Below are positions 1 to 6,160 of a stretch of DNA of 22,422 bases, piece by piece (positions within the stretch are counted from its first letter, which is position 1; each line of letters opens with the position of its first letter). The position numbers were made by a program, and so were the translations under genes. The notes below the pieces were generated by a model. It searched no databases. It was not told the DNA's origin and saw only the letters and a program-made list of their open reading frames with translations. Source of the stretch: Thermodesulfobacteriota bacterium. GTDB taxonomy: Bacteria > Desulfobacterota > SM23-61. The DNA lies in assembly GCA_030018715.1 (NCBI GenBank), contig JASEHN010000002.1, positions 1-22,422 on the forward strand, written 5' to 3'.

Positions 1-145
1 GCCTGGAAGAGGGGGACAGGGGTATGGGGGGCCGGCAGCGGGGCGGGACCGAGGGGCGGCGGCCTTGGCTGGGGTTGGGCCGGTGGCTCTGGGCCGTGGG
101 TGGGGGGCGGTGCGCTCCAGGGCCAGGGCCAAGACAAGGGCAAGG
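1..145 (+). other. G-rich non-coding tract
   Basis: I see no convincing gene here. The top strand is strongly G-rich with many runs of three to six G, so G-quadruplex formation is possible in the single-stranded or transcribed form. It may be a GC-rich relative of the pentamer repeats found elsewhere in the window, but I could not place it in the same five-base register. It lies beyond the 3' end of the leftward terminase-like gene. Confidence 0.4.
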
Positions 146-181
146 GTTTAGTTCCGATAAGACGCCTTATCGGAACTAAAC
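146..181. repeat. Perfect 16-bp inverted repeat with 4-nt loop
   Basis: The arms are 146-161 (GTTTAGTTCCGATAAG) and 166-181 (its exact reverse complement), separated by ACGC. The hairpin begins 17 bases beyond the stop codon of the leftward gene at 198, so it could be its transcription terminator, but no T-run follows on the minus strand. The inner CTTATCGG recurs alone at 211-218, inside the end of that gene. A regulator-binding site is the alternative. Confidence 0.6.
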
Positions 182-197
182 TCGAAGGCTAACTGTC

Positions 198-848
198 TCA
201 TCTCACTATACTTATCGGTTTGGTGGGCCGGTCTCCCCCCTGCTGGCCGGTCTGCTGGGCTTCGTCTGGCTCGGGATCGTCTCCGCAGATCACGATGCGG
301 GCTCCGCCGGCGCTCTCAATAACCTCCCGCTGCAACCCCAGGCACTTCGAGGCGATGGAAAGGGCTTGAACCCTGGTCCCGGCAGGCGTGGTTGGATCGT
401 CAGCTATGGCCAAAAGGCGGGTGGCGATGGCCTCCTCGGAGAGGCCGACGCGGCGGAAAATTTCACGGGGGTCCGTCCTATGGCAATACTTATCAAGTAT
501 CTTTTTAGCTGTCATGCGGGCGGCTTGGTGCTTGCACTTGTAACCTGCTCGTCTGAGTGCCTCCTCTTGTGAAATCTTCTTTTTCCCTGGTGGTGTGGGT
601 GAGAAGTATATCTCCAAGAACCGCAGCTGTCGGGGCGAGAAGTCAGCTTTAAGGTCAAGCTCCTGGTCGGTTTCCTGGTCTGCTACCGCAGGTACAGGTG
701 CTACCGCAGTCTGGGCCTTGACGAGTTGGGCGAGGGTGATGGTAGGCTGGCGCAGCCCTCGGGCCTTGGCGAACTCCTTGAGGGCCTGGTCAGGGGACTG
801 GCTGGCGGCAGCTTGAGGGATAACCGCAGGTTTTTCTTTCTTTCCCAT
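198..848 (-). CDS. Phage terminase small-subunit-like protein
   Basis: 216 residues. A low-complexity Ala/Pro/Gln-rich N-terminus (about 1-65) leads into a helical region with SPRQLRFLEIYF at about 70-81, ALRRAGYKC near 98, then a segment containing VGLSEEAIATRLLAIADDP and a 'GTRVQALSIASKCLGL' helix. The pattern of an AL..AGY helix-turn-helix-like segment followed by helices ending in a short Gly-rich strand (SAGGARIVI) is typical of small terminase subunits, which recognise the packaging site and recruit the large subunit. The start is supported by AGGAGG at 854-859, five bases before the ATG. No large subunit lies in the window; it would have to be further left. An uncharacterised phage DNA-binding protein is the alternative. 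Confidence 0.6.
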   Translation of the reverse strand: MGKKEKPAVIPQAAASQSPDQALKEFAKARGLRQPTITLAQLVKAQTAVAPVPAVADQETDQELDLKADFSPRQLRFLEIYFSPTPPGKKKISQEEALRRAGYKCKHQAARMTAKKILDKYCHRTDPREIFRRVGLSEEAIATRLLAIADDPTTPAGTRVQALSIASKCLGLQREVIESAGGARIVICGDDPEPDEAQQTGQQGGDRPTKPISIVR

Positions 849-1117
849 GTCAACCTCCTAAGCAACCTTATTTGCTAAGCATTGAGATATTAGATAGTTA
901 CCCAATTAGCCTATAATATCCATATGTTAAAAGGTATCCCTAAAAAACATATATATATCATATAGTTATATATCTAAAAGCCTCGCCCGCCTAGATAGAT
1001 ATATAGATATACGATTATAGAGGCCGGAATATAGACCGGAAATCTCTTTGATTATCACCATGTTAGAGGTGGGAATGTCAAGGGTAAATATTATTATTCC
1101 GTTATGGCAAAATAAAC
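849..1117. other. AT-rich divergent intergenic region
   Basis: About 270 bases, much richer in A/T than the rest of the window, between the leftward terminase-like gene and the rightward operon. It contains a TATATA-rich tract (about 948-975) and inverted copies of TATATCTA (969-976) and TAGATATA (996-1003 and 1004-1011). I found no convincing gene. Being next to a terminase-like gene it could hold a packaging site or the promoter of that gene, but I cannot point to a specific motif. Confidence 0.45.
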
Positions 1118-1146
1118 TTGACAATATGGCAACCACGATATACCTT
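1118..1146 (+). promoter_or_regulatory. Promoter with 13-bp operator-like site
   Basis: A perfect -35 TTGACA (1118-1123) is followed by a poorer -10: TACCTT at 17 bp spacing or TATACC at 15 bp. TGACAATATGGCA (1119-1131) matches the TG(A/C)CN-N3-TGGCA site found at the repressor-region promoters. A second TATGGCAA (1103-1110) sits 22 bp, about two helical turns, upstream of the TATGGCAA in the site (1125-1132). It would drive the rightward operon starting at 1260. Confidence 0.6.
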
Positions 1147-1259
1147 GTGATTGAAGGTTGAGGCCGTCGGCGGGAAGGGAAGAAGGAAGGCATAAACGGA
1201 AGGATAACGGGGGCTGAGGTGCTGGAATCCTGGGAGGCGGAGCAGGAGTGGAGGACCAC

Positions 1260-1544
1260 ATGAGTGACGAGATTCAGAAAGCGATAGACCGGGCGAAAGC
1301 GATGGAGATGGTGCGGCGGGTCCTGGCCGACACCAGGGCCAAGGTGGCTTGGGTGGACCACGTTTTAGACTATGAGAACCTGGCGGTGGCGGCAGCTTAC
1401 GACAACCTCAACCTGGCCGAGAAACGGATGGCGGCGGACCTGGAGGCCCACCTTCAGGCTCATGGGCTGACGGTGGGGCCGGGGAACGACCGGGAACCGG
1501 TAAACGTGATCGCCTGGAGCATCTTCGCAACAGCAGGGGCTTAA
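1260..1544 (+). CDS. Hypothetical small phage protein
   Basis: 94 residues, not recognised. Mostly charged and helical, with alternating Ala/Leu-rich segments and no Cys or membrane segment. ATG 1260 is preferred because TGGAGG (1249-1254) precedes it by five bases; an in-frame GTG at 1248 would add four residues but overlaps that ribosome-binding site. It is the first gene after the promoter at 1118 and begins a rightward operon of small genes. Confidence 0.65.
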   Translation: MSDEIQKAIDRAKAMEMVRRVLADTRAKVAWVDHVLDYENLAVAAAYDNLNLAEKRMAADLEAHLQAHGLTVGPGNDREPVNVIAWSIFATAGA

Positions 1545-1634
1545 CTCTTTGGGCAGGGCAGGGGCGGCGGCGTCCCTGTTCCACCTTGAGGGCTAAGACG
1601 AGCAGTTAAAAACTATGGCAAGGAGGATGAACAC

Positions 1635-2270
1635 ATGGGCGCAGTGGTAGCAATCAAGCAACCGCAGTTGAAGCCGAAGGCCCCGAGCTTTGGGGAAGCC
1701 TTGGAAAAGGCGGCAACGACCGAGCCAAAGGCCAAGGGTAAGAAGGCGACCATGCCCACCCTGGAGGCCACGCCGGAAGTGAAGCAGGCCGTGGACGAGT
1801 ATCAGGAGGCGAAGGCGGCTTTCAAAATGGCCGAGGCCACCATGAACCACAACGGCGAGCTCCTCATGGATTTCGTGCGGGTGGCGCAGGACGCGGCCGG
1901 ATTCGTTGGCCGGTATCAGGGCAGCTATGCCGTCATGGGCAACAAGCACCAGGCCAAGGTGATTTACGCCAACAAGTATTCCATCAACTCCGAGGATGAG
2001 GGGGAGATGGTGGCGATCCTGGGTGAGAACTTCGACACCCTCATCGAGAAGAAGTTTTCCGTGAAGCTAAAGGCGGCGGTGTTCGAGGACGAGGCCCTTC
2101 AGGCAGAATTGATGGGGTTGGTAGGCGAGCGGTTTGCCGACTTCTTCGAGACCGAGGTTAAGCTGGGGGTCTGCGAGGACTTCTCCCGGCTGGTCTATCA
2201 GGCCGTGCAGCCGGAGCAGCTTGACACCCTGAGAACCTTTGCCCGGCAGTATAAGCCGTCAATCAGGTAG
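1635..2270 (+). CDS. Conserved-looking hypothetical phage protein
   Basis: 211 residues. The N-terminal 45 residues are Lys/Pro/Ala-rich and probably disordered. A heptad-like helix follows (about 50-75), then a globular portion with 'GRYQGSYAVMGNKHQAKVIY', NKYSI, and a C-terminal ARQYKPSIR. It has the look of a phage protein handling nucleic acid, but I recognise no catalytic motif and assign no function. AGGAGG at 1621-1626 lies eight bases before the ATG. It is separated from the previous gene by about 90 bases containing a short G-rich stretch. Confidence 0.75.
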   Translation: MGAVVAIKQPQLKPKAPSFGEALEKAATTEPKAKGKKATMPTLEATPEVKQAVDEYQEAKAAFKMAEATMNHNGELLMDFVRVAQDAAGFVGRYQGSYAVMGNKHQAKVIYANKYSINSEDEGEMVAILGENFDTLIEKKFSVKLKAAVFEDEALQAELMGLVGERFADFFETEVKLGVCEDFSRLVYQAVQPEQLDTLRTFARQYKPSIR

Positions 2271-2347
2271 GCGAATTTGCAAAGATGCAGATTCGGAATC
2301 CTTGACAAAGGGGGCGGGGGCGACCCCGCCTCCCCAGGAGGGAGATC

Positions 2348-2587
2348 ATGGCAGTTGAAGCGGCAAAAGAGGGACAGACTTTCGAGTATGAGACCTATCG
2401 AGGTGGCAAGAAGAATGTCAAGGAGGCTGCTACGGTAAGACCTTCCTGTGGCGGCCAGCGCGGGGCTTGGTTCTGCATTACCCACGGTATCAGTTTTCGG
2501 AACCAGCTTGAGAAAGACACCCACATCTCCAAGGGAGACCATGTTCTCTGCTGGATTTGCCTTGAGCATGGGGCGGAGGTTCCCTAA
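2348..2587 (+). CDS. Small putative zinc-binding protein
   Basis: 79 residues. Cys and His are clustered: Cys in SCGGQRG, then WFCITHG, then a His-rich linker, then CWICLEHG at the C-terminus. This spacing suggests one or two zinc sites, but not a family I can name. AGGAGGGA at 2336-2343 gives a strong ribosome-binding site four bases before the ATG. Just upstream, GGCGGGG (2313-2319) and CCCCGCC (2324-2330) form a seven-bp GC hairpin close to that site. The stop codon directly abuts the ligase start, so the two are probably translated together. Confidence 0.65.
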   Translation: MAVEAAKEGQTFEYETYRGGKKNVKEAATVRPSCGGQRGAWFCITHGISFRNQLEKDTHISKGDHVLCWICLEHGAEVP

Positions 2588-3190
2588 ATGACCCTGGACA
2601 GCTTCAAATACTTCTACCCGGAGCGTCCGCGCCTTCTGCATATCGAGCAGCCCTTGTTCGACACCTTGAGCGGCCACCCTGACTGCATAGCGGAGCCGAA
2701 ATACAACGGCAGCCGGTTACAACTGCACTTCCTCAACGGCGCCTTTCAATTCTGGAACCGGCACGAGCAGCCGATGGTTTACACCCCGAGCCCGGAAGTG
2801 GTGGAGGCCCTGGCCGGCCTGAACCTCAAAGGCTACTGGCTGTTCGATGGGGAACTGCGGCACAACAAGACCAAGGGAGTGAGACACAAAATCGTGCTCT
2901 ATGATGTGTTCATCGCCGGTGGCATCCTGCTCCTGAGCGCAACCTTTCAGGACCGGCGGGGGATTCTCGAAACCCTGCTGCATTACAATGGCGACTACAC
3001 CCTTTTGAGCCTGCCCATCCAGCACCCGGAGGGCTTCCGCCAGGTGTTCGGGGAACTTATCAAGGACGAGGAACTTGAGGGGCTGGAAATCAAGAACCTC
3101 CAGGGCCAGCTTCAGCTTGGCAGGGGCCGGGCCGTGGAGAGTAGATGGATGTGGAAGGTGCGGAAGCCTTCCGGCAGGTATCACTTTTAA
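2588..3190 (+). CDS. Minimal ATP-dependent DNA ligase (adenylation domain only)
   Basis: 200 residues. Nucleotidyltransferase motifs appear in order: motif I AEPKYNGSR with the presumed adenylated Lys38, motif III LFDGEL (85-90), IIIa KIVLYDVF (101-108), IV EGLEIKN (164-170) and V MWKVRK (188-193). These are the signature of ATP-dependent ligases, which seal nicks through a lysyl-AMP intermediate. Two oddities: motif I is K-Y-N-G rather than the canonical K-x-D-G, and the protein ends right after motif V, so the OB-fold domain with motif VI is missing. Phage ligases are usually 300 residues or more. It may be a compact ligase, an RNA-ligase-like enzyme, or depend on a partner. GGAGG lies at 2575-2579; the ATG follows the preceding TAA directly. 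Confidence 0.8.
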   Translation: MTLDSFKYFYPERPRLLHIEQPLFDTLSGHPDCIAEPKYNGSRLQLHFLNGAFQFWNRHEQPMVYTPSPEVVEALAGLNLKGYWLFDGELRHNKTKGVRHKIVLYDVFIAGGILLLSATFQDRRGILETLLHYNGDYTLLSLPIQHPEGFRQVFGELIKDEELEGLEIKNLQGQLQLGRGRAVESRWMWKVRKPSGRYHF

Positions 3191-3203
3191 GGAGGATGCA
3201 GCG

Positions 3204-3436
3204 ATGGTTTACGCAATCCATTGGAACCCTTATAGCCGACCGGACCAGGAAGAAAGGCGAAACAATATCCGGGCGGCCTGGGATGCCTGGGCCGACTTCA
3301 ACTCTGCCCTAACACCCTGGGGCCGCCTCCCGAGATCATTGAGGCATGGGATCGGCTGAGACCGTGGATCGAGCAGCAGGCTGAGATGGGTGAGGGATTA
3401 AATCTAACCGAACGGGAGGACTACGCAAATGGCTGA
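3204..3436 (+). pseudogene. Frameshifted small gene of unknown function
   Basis: Starts at ATG 3204 with GGAGG at 3191-3195. The zero frame reads a protein-like sequence (MVYAIHWNPY..., AAWDAWADFN) to about 3320 and then stops at 3357-3359. The -1 frame from about 3320 to the TGA at 3434-3436 is clearly protein-like (PPPEIIEAWDRLRPWIEQ, then GEGLNLTEREDYANG) but has no start of its own. Adding one G to the GGGG at 3319-3322 joins the two into a 77-residue protein. Its TGA would overlap the next gene's ATG (ATGGCTGA), the usual operon geometry here, which supports the repaired reading. Cause unknown: mutation, homopolymer sequencing error or recoding. Confidence 0.65.
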
Positions 3437-3881
3437 GAGGTATTGGGGAAGGATTCAGTTTCCCGCCTCAATGATCGACGCGGGAATTAAGGAGGCCCTG
3501 GAACACGAAGGGGCTGAGTTTGGCCCCGATGGACAGGCGTACCCAAGGCCGGATGAGGTCTGGACTGAGGACGGCATCTTCAGCCTGGACGACCAACAAG
3601 CCCGGTATGGCTGTTTTGAGAACCTGGAAGCCCTTTTGAAACAGAAAGGGGTGCCCTTTGACCGGGAGAGCGGTGCTTATTTCGAGTATATCCCGGAACT
3701 GGTGATCTTTCGGCCTGCCCAAAAGGGCACGCCCGCGCTGGACATCACCTTTAACCTTTCGGACGGCGTGCCGGTAGTGGACGTGCAAAAAATCAGGAAC
3801 CTCTTGCCCCAGGGGATAGAGGCGGTTAAAGCATACCTGGATGAGCACTTCCCCGCCTATCCGCCCTTGAGCGAAGCATGA
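3429..3881 (+). CDS. Conserved-looking hypothetical phage protein
   Basis: 150 residues starting MAERYWGRIQFPA, acidic, with a mixed alpha/beta composition and several Gly/Pro turns. It has no Cys cluster, membrane segment or nucleotide-binding motif, and I do not recognise a function. GGGAGG at about 3414-3419 lies nine bases before the ATG. The gene overlaps the end of the preceding frameshifted gene by eight bases and its own TGA overlaps the ATG of the tiny membrane peptide gene that follows, so it sits in a translationally coupled chain. Confidence 0.75.
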   Translation: MAERYWGRIQFPASMIDAGIKEALEHEGAEFGPDGQAYPRPDEVWTEDGIFSLDDQQARYGCFENLEALLKQKGVPFDRESGAYFEYIPELVIFRPAQKGTPALDITFNLSDGVPVVDVQKIRNLLPQGIEAVKAYLDEHFPAYPPLSEA

Positions 3882-3946
3882 AGCTCTTTTGGGCGGCGGC
3901 AATTTGGATAATCATTCTGGCCCTGGCGATCCTGGGCCGGGGATAG
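3878..3946 (+). CDS. 22-residue membrane peptide
   Basis: Sequence MKLFWAAAIWIIIL then ALAILGRG: one Lys followed by an unbroken hydrophobic stretch long enough for a single membrane span. The ATG overlaps the TGA of the previous gene (ATGA), a common arrangement for coupled translation, and no separate ribosome-binding site is obvious. Its size makes it uncertain. The start GGGAGG for the next gene directly follows its stop. A second small hydrophobic peptide occurs two genes later in the same geometry, which makes chance less likely. Confidence 0.5.
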   Translation: MKLFWAAAIWIIILALAILGRG

Positions 3947-3957
3947 GGAGGCTTATC

Positions 3958-4191
3958 ATGGCACGAGTGGTTATCACCATGTATAACGGCATCTTTGAGG
4001 GCGTCATCGCCGACCAGGAAGGTGTAGAGGTCTTGATCCTGGAACAGGACAAGTACGCCGACGAAGAATCCACCATCCTGGTGGACGGTAACAGGGTAAT
4101 TGACCATCATTGGGATGCAGAATACGATCCTGTTGCCGCCAGAAACTTGTGTGAGAACGTGGAGCAGGCCCGAAAGGCCCTGGCGATATGA
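3958..4191 (+). CDS. Hypothetical protein, 77 residues
   Basis: Starts MARVVITMYNGIFEGV. The first half looks like beta strands alternating with turns (VVITMYNG, GVEVLILEQD, STILVDGNRV), and the end is helical. No function is recognised. GGGAGG at 3946-3951 supports ATG 3958, while the longer in-frame opening to 3889 lacks a ribosome-binding site and runs through the preceding peptide gene. Its TGA overlaps the ATG of the next small membrane protein. Confidence 0.65.
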   Translation: MARVVITMYNGIFEGVIADQEGVEVLILEQDKYADEESTILVDGNRVIDHHWDAEYDPVAARNLCENVEQARKALAI

Positions 4192-4313
4192 TGATACGCC
4201 GTCTCTTTACCAACATTTATTTCATCCTGGCCGGGGCCGTGATTCTGGCGGCCCTGGCAATCTGGTTTGCTCCGCAAGGGACCGAAGGGGCAGACCTGGG
4301 GAGGTGGATATGA
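4188..4313 (+). CDS. 41-residue single-span membrane protein
   Basis: Starts MMIRRLFTNIYF with two Arg before a hydrophobic segment (about residues 6-28, IYFILAGAVILAALAIWFA) and a short acidic tail ending GRWI. The positive-inside pattern suggests a small inner-membrane protein with a short N-terminus in the cytoplasm. The ATG overlaps the previous stop and the TGA overlaps the next ATG (both ATGA). No family recognised; membrane peptides of this size in phages include lysis and superinfection proteins, but nothing here shows which. Confidence 0.55.
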   Translation: MMIRRLFTNIYFILAGAVILAALAIWFAPQGTEGADLGRWI

Positions 4314-4618
4314 TCCAAGTGCTTTATCGGCTCCTGGTGGCGTGTCAACAACTGAAGAGCCTCATAATAATGTTCGACATGGAAACCTTAATCCCTGCCG
4401 AGATGAAACTTGCGGAGGATGCCATCCAAGACGCCGAGAAGATATTGGCAAACCCTGTACAGATCGAGGGCAATGTCTTGGCAGCCCACCAGGAGTACCG
4501 GGAACTCAAGAAGGCCCACCGGGAGCTTTTGGACCGGGCCCACGTCGCCGGGATTTGGGGGCCGTGGGCAGGCGGCTGGGAAGGTTCTTACGACCAGCGG
4601 TATTGGGGGGAAGAATAG
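4310..4618 (+). CDS. Hypothetical helical protein, 102 residues
   Basis: Starts MIQVLYRLLVACQQLKSLII and is largely helical with a charged coiled-coil-like middle (AEDAIQDAEKIL, HQEYRELKKAHRELLDRA) and an aromatic Gly-rich tail (GIWGPWAGGWEGSYDQRYWG). GGGGAGG at about 4298-4304 precedes the ATG, which lies inside the end of the membrane protein gene. It is the last small gene before the pentamer-repeat block, so the repeat lies between it and the recombinase. Function unknown. Confidence 0.65.
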   Translation: MIQVLYRLLVACQQLKSLIIMFDMETLIPAEMKLAEDAIQDAEKILANPVQIEGNVLAAHQEYRELKKAHRELLDRAHVAGIWGPWAGGWEGSYDQRYWGEE

Positions 4619-4622
4619 ATAG

Positions 4623-4758
4623 GGCAGGGCAAGGCATGGGTTAGGCATGGTGAGGTCTTGTGCGGTACTGTCAGGCGCGGTTGAGCGAGGCATGGTAGGG
4701 CCCCGGGCACGGTAGGGTCAGGCAGTGTTTGGTGTGCCCTGGTGCGGTGCGGCAAGGG
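4623..4758 (+). repeat. Degenerate pentamer repeat block C
   Basis: Reads GGCAG, GGCAA, GGCAT, one 6-nt unit, then GGCAT, GGTGA, GGTCT, TGTGC, GGTAC, TGTCA, GGCGC, GGTTG, AGCGA and so on to GGTGC, GGTGC, GGCAA. The unit is DGYNN with G at position 2 and C/T at position 3. A few one- or two-base shifts interrupt the register (near 4642 and 4703-4709). It fills most of the gap between the gene ending at 4618 and the recombinase, G-rich on their coding strand. Confidence 0.8.
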
Positions 4759-4810
4759 TTTTAAAAAAACAGGGCATGGGGACGGCCCCTCCTCGGAGGT
4801 GAGAAAAACA

Positions 4811-5440
4811 ATGAGCAAACGACGCATTCCAGGAGTTTTGTTAGCTGTCGAACAACAAGCGATCCTTGACCAATTTCTTCCCAATGAGACAGAAGACGAG
4901 GATGAAGGATTATCACTTCCTGGCCGGCCAAGGAGCGCTTTATCTCGTCTCCGCGACTTGTGCATTATCAGGCTTTTACTAAACAGTGGACTCAGGTGCG
5001 GCGAAGCCTTACACCTGCGGCGCCGGGACCTGGAGCCCACCACCGGCAAACTTTGGGTGCGCAACGGCAAGGGCGGAAAAGACCGGGGGCTTTGGCTTTG
5101 CGAGGCCGACGTCAATCTCCTCATGGGATACTTCGCCAACCAGCCTGGGGGACACGAGGACTTGATTTTTACCAACCTAAAGGGAGGGCCCCTATCGGAT
5201 CGGTATGTCCGCTACATGGTGGCAGAGGTGGCGGTATCCGCCGGGATCACCTATAAGCACGTCCACCCCCACACCCTGCGGCACACCTTCGCCACGGACC
5301 TGCTGCGGGCCACCAAGAACCTTAGGCTGGTCCAGAAGGCCCTGGGCCATGAGAGGATCGGGACCACGCAGATTTATACTCACATCGTGGACGAGGAACT
5401 GGAGGACGCCATGAAAAATTTCAGGAATGGAGGTGGATGA
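4811..5440 (+). CDS. Tyrosine recombinase, catalytic domain only
   Basis: 209 residues from ATG 4811. All catalytic positions of the phage integrase family are present: Arg62 (SGLRCGEAL), Lys87 (NGKGGKDR), His154-x-x-Arg157 (HPHTLRH), His180 (LGHERIGT) and Tyr189 (TQIYTH). Such enzymes exchange DNA strands through a covalent 3'-phosphotyrosine. The N-terminal core-binding domain of XerC/D- or integrase-type proteins is lost or reduced to some 45 residues, so this is near the lower size limit. GGAGG at 4795-4799 is the ribosome-binding site; with CCTCC at 4788-4792 it can form a hairpin that might hide it. An in-frame ATG at 4742 lies in repeat DNA and lacks a good site. No attachment site was found nearby. 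Confidence 0.85.
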   Translation: MSKRRIPGVLLAVEQQAILDQFLPNETEDEDEGLSLPGRPRSALSRLRDLCIIRLLLNSGLRCGEALHLRRRDLEPTTGKLWVRNGKGGKDRGLWLCEADVNLLMGYFANQPGGHEDLIFTNLKGGPLSDRYVRYMVAEVAVSAGITYKHVHPHTLRHTFATDLLRATKNLRLVQKALGHERIGTTQIYTHIVDEELEDAMKNFRNGGG

Positions 5441-5709
5441 TGAAGGAAGCTAAACCCTAAGGCCGAAATCCTTTTATCGGGGTGTGGTCATAAAGGAGGG
5501 CCATATCCCGATCATTCGCCCACATTCTGTGACATTGACATAAGTGTGAGACTCTCAAACCTAATGAAGAAACACACGGCATATTGTCCCTGCACGACCT
5601 TGCAAATACTGACCCGCATGAATTTGCGAGATTAGAGGGCGTTGGGAAGATGACTGCTGTGGAATATTCATTGCTTGCTCACAGATTAATTGGGGATTTA
5701 TATACTTAA
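5437..5709 (+). pseudogene. Frameshifted remnant, possibly a RadC N-terminal-like HhH protein
   Basis: ATG 5437 (or 5440) overlaps the recombinase stop (ATGA) with AGG/GGAGG just upstream, but the frame stops after seven residues. A second frame carries PKAEILLSGCGHKGGPYPDH and a third carries LSLHDLANTDPHEFARLEG then VGKMTAVEYSLLAHRLIG up to TAA 5707-5709. Removing one A near 5452 and adding one C near 5560 would give one protein of about 90 residues. The EGVGKMTA segment is a helix-hairpin-helix motif and the layout (AE-ILL-SG, then LHDL...LEGVG) recalls the N-terminal domain of RadC, which is only a suggestion. The gene is broken as written. Confidence 0.5.
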
Positions 5710-5756
5710 CTCCCTCACCAAAATTATTTTCATCTTCCCTACAACTGCAAACGCCA

Positions 5757-5783
5757 ATAAAAAGGGCCGGGAAACCCCGGCCC
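5757..5783 (-). terminator. Rho-independent terminator of the HU gene
   Basis: On the minus strand GGGCCGGG-GTTT-CCCGGCCC (5783-5764) is followed by TTTTTATT (5763-5756). The eight-bp GC stem and T-run are textbook. It lies about 100 bases beyond the HU stop, after pentamer block D, so the HU transcript would carry the repeat in its 3' untranslated region. Confidence 0.85.
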
Positions 5784-5785
5784 CC

Positions 5786-5880
5786 TCATCTTGCCTTGCT
5801 ACGCCGGACCTGACATCACCACAGCGCACCTCGCCTTACCAAACTGAGCCTTGCCGCACAGGGCCCGGCCAAGCCTTGCC
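5786..5880 (-). repeat. Degenerate pentamer repeat block D
   Basis: Read on the minus strand from 5880 to 5786: GGCAA, GGCTT, GGCCG, GGCCC, TGTGC, GGCAA, GGCTC, AGTTT, GGTAA, GGCGA, GGTGC, GCTGT, GGTGA, TGTCA, GGTCC, GGCGT, AGCAA, GGCAA, GATGA. Nineteen units hold one five-base register. Here the G-rich strand is the minus strand, the coding strand of the adjoining HU gene. Confidence 0.8.
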
Positions 5881-5887
5881 ACAAATC

Positions 5888-6160
5888 CTATGCCACTAAT
5901 TCTCTGAAGGATTTGCTACTCTTGAACTTCACCACCTTCTTCGCCGGGATCTTCACGGCCTCCCCGGTCTGCGGATTCCGACCTTCCCGGGCTGCCCGTT
6001 CCACCAGGGTGAAAACGCCGACGCCATCCAGGGCGAACCGGCCGGCGTTCACCACTTCATCCACGATGATGTCCCTGATCCGGTTTACCGCGAGCTCGGC
6101 GGCTGAGTTGGTGATACAGGCTTCCTTCGCCACGTTTTTGATCACTTCTACTTTGGTCAT
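5888..6160 (-). CDS. HU/IHF-family DNA-binding protein
   Basis: 90 residues, the canonical length. Starts MTKVEVIKNVAKEA with the usual helical dimer core, has GRFALDGVGVFTLVERAAR, and then the DNA-binding beta-arm signature GRNPQTGEAVKIPA (about residues 60-73), ending FKSSKSFRELV. Such dimers bend DNA and help replication, recombination and packaging. AAGGAG lies about ten bases before the ATG. The start may overlap the stop of the preceding frameshifted gene (ATGA). Expression ends at the terminator at 5757-5783. Phage-encoded HU fits next to recombination and origin-like sequence. Confidence 0.9.
   Translation of the reverse strand: MTKVEVIKNVAKEACITNSAAELAVNRIRDIIVDEVVNAGRFALDGVGVFTLVERAAREGRNPQTGEAVKIPAKKVVKFKSSKSFRELVA

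Noticed and set aside
3312..3325. Classical programmed -1 frameshift at 3319-3322
   Set aside because: CCC-TGG-GGC is not an X-XXY-YYZ slippery heptamer and tRNA re-pairing would be poor. Sequence error, mutation or transcript slippage is likelier.
5441..5540. Short peptide MMKEAKP after the recombinase as a leader gene
   Set aside because: More likely the broken start of the frameshifted gene, since protein-like sequence continues in the next frame.
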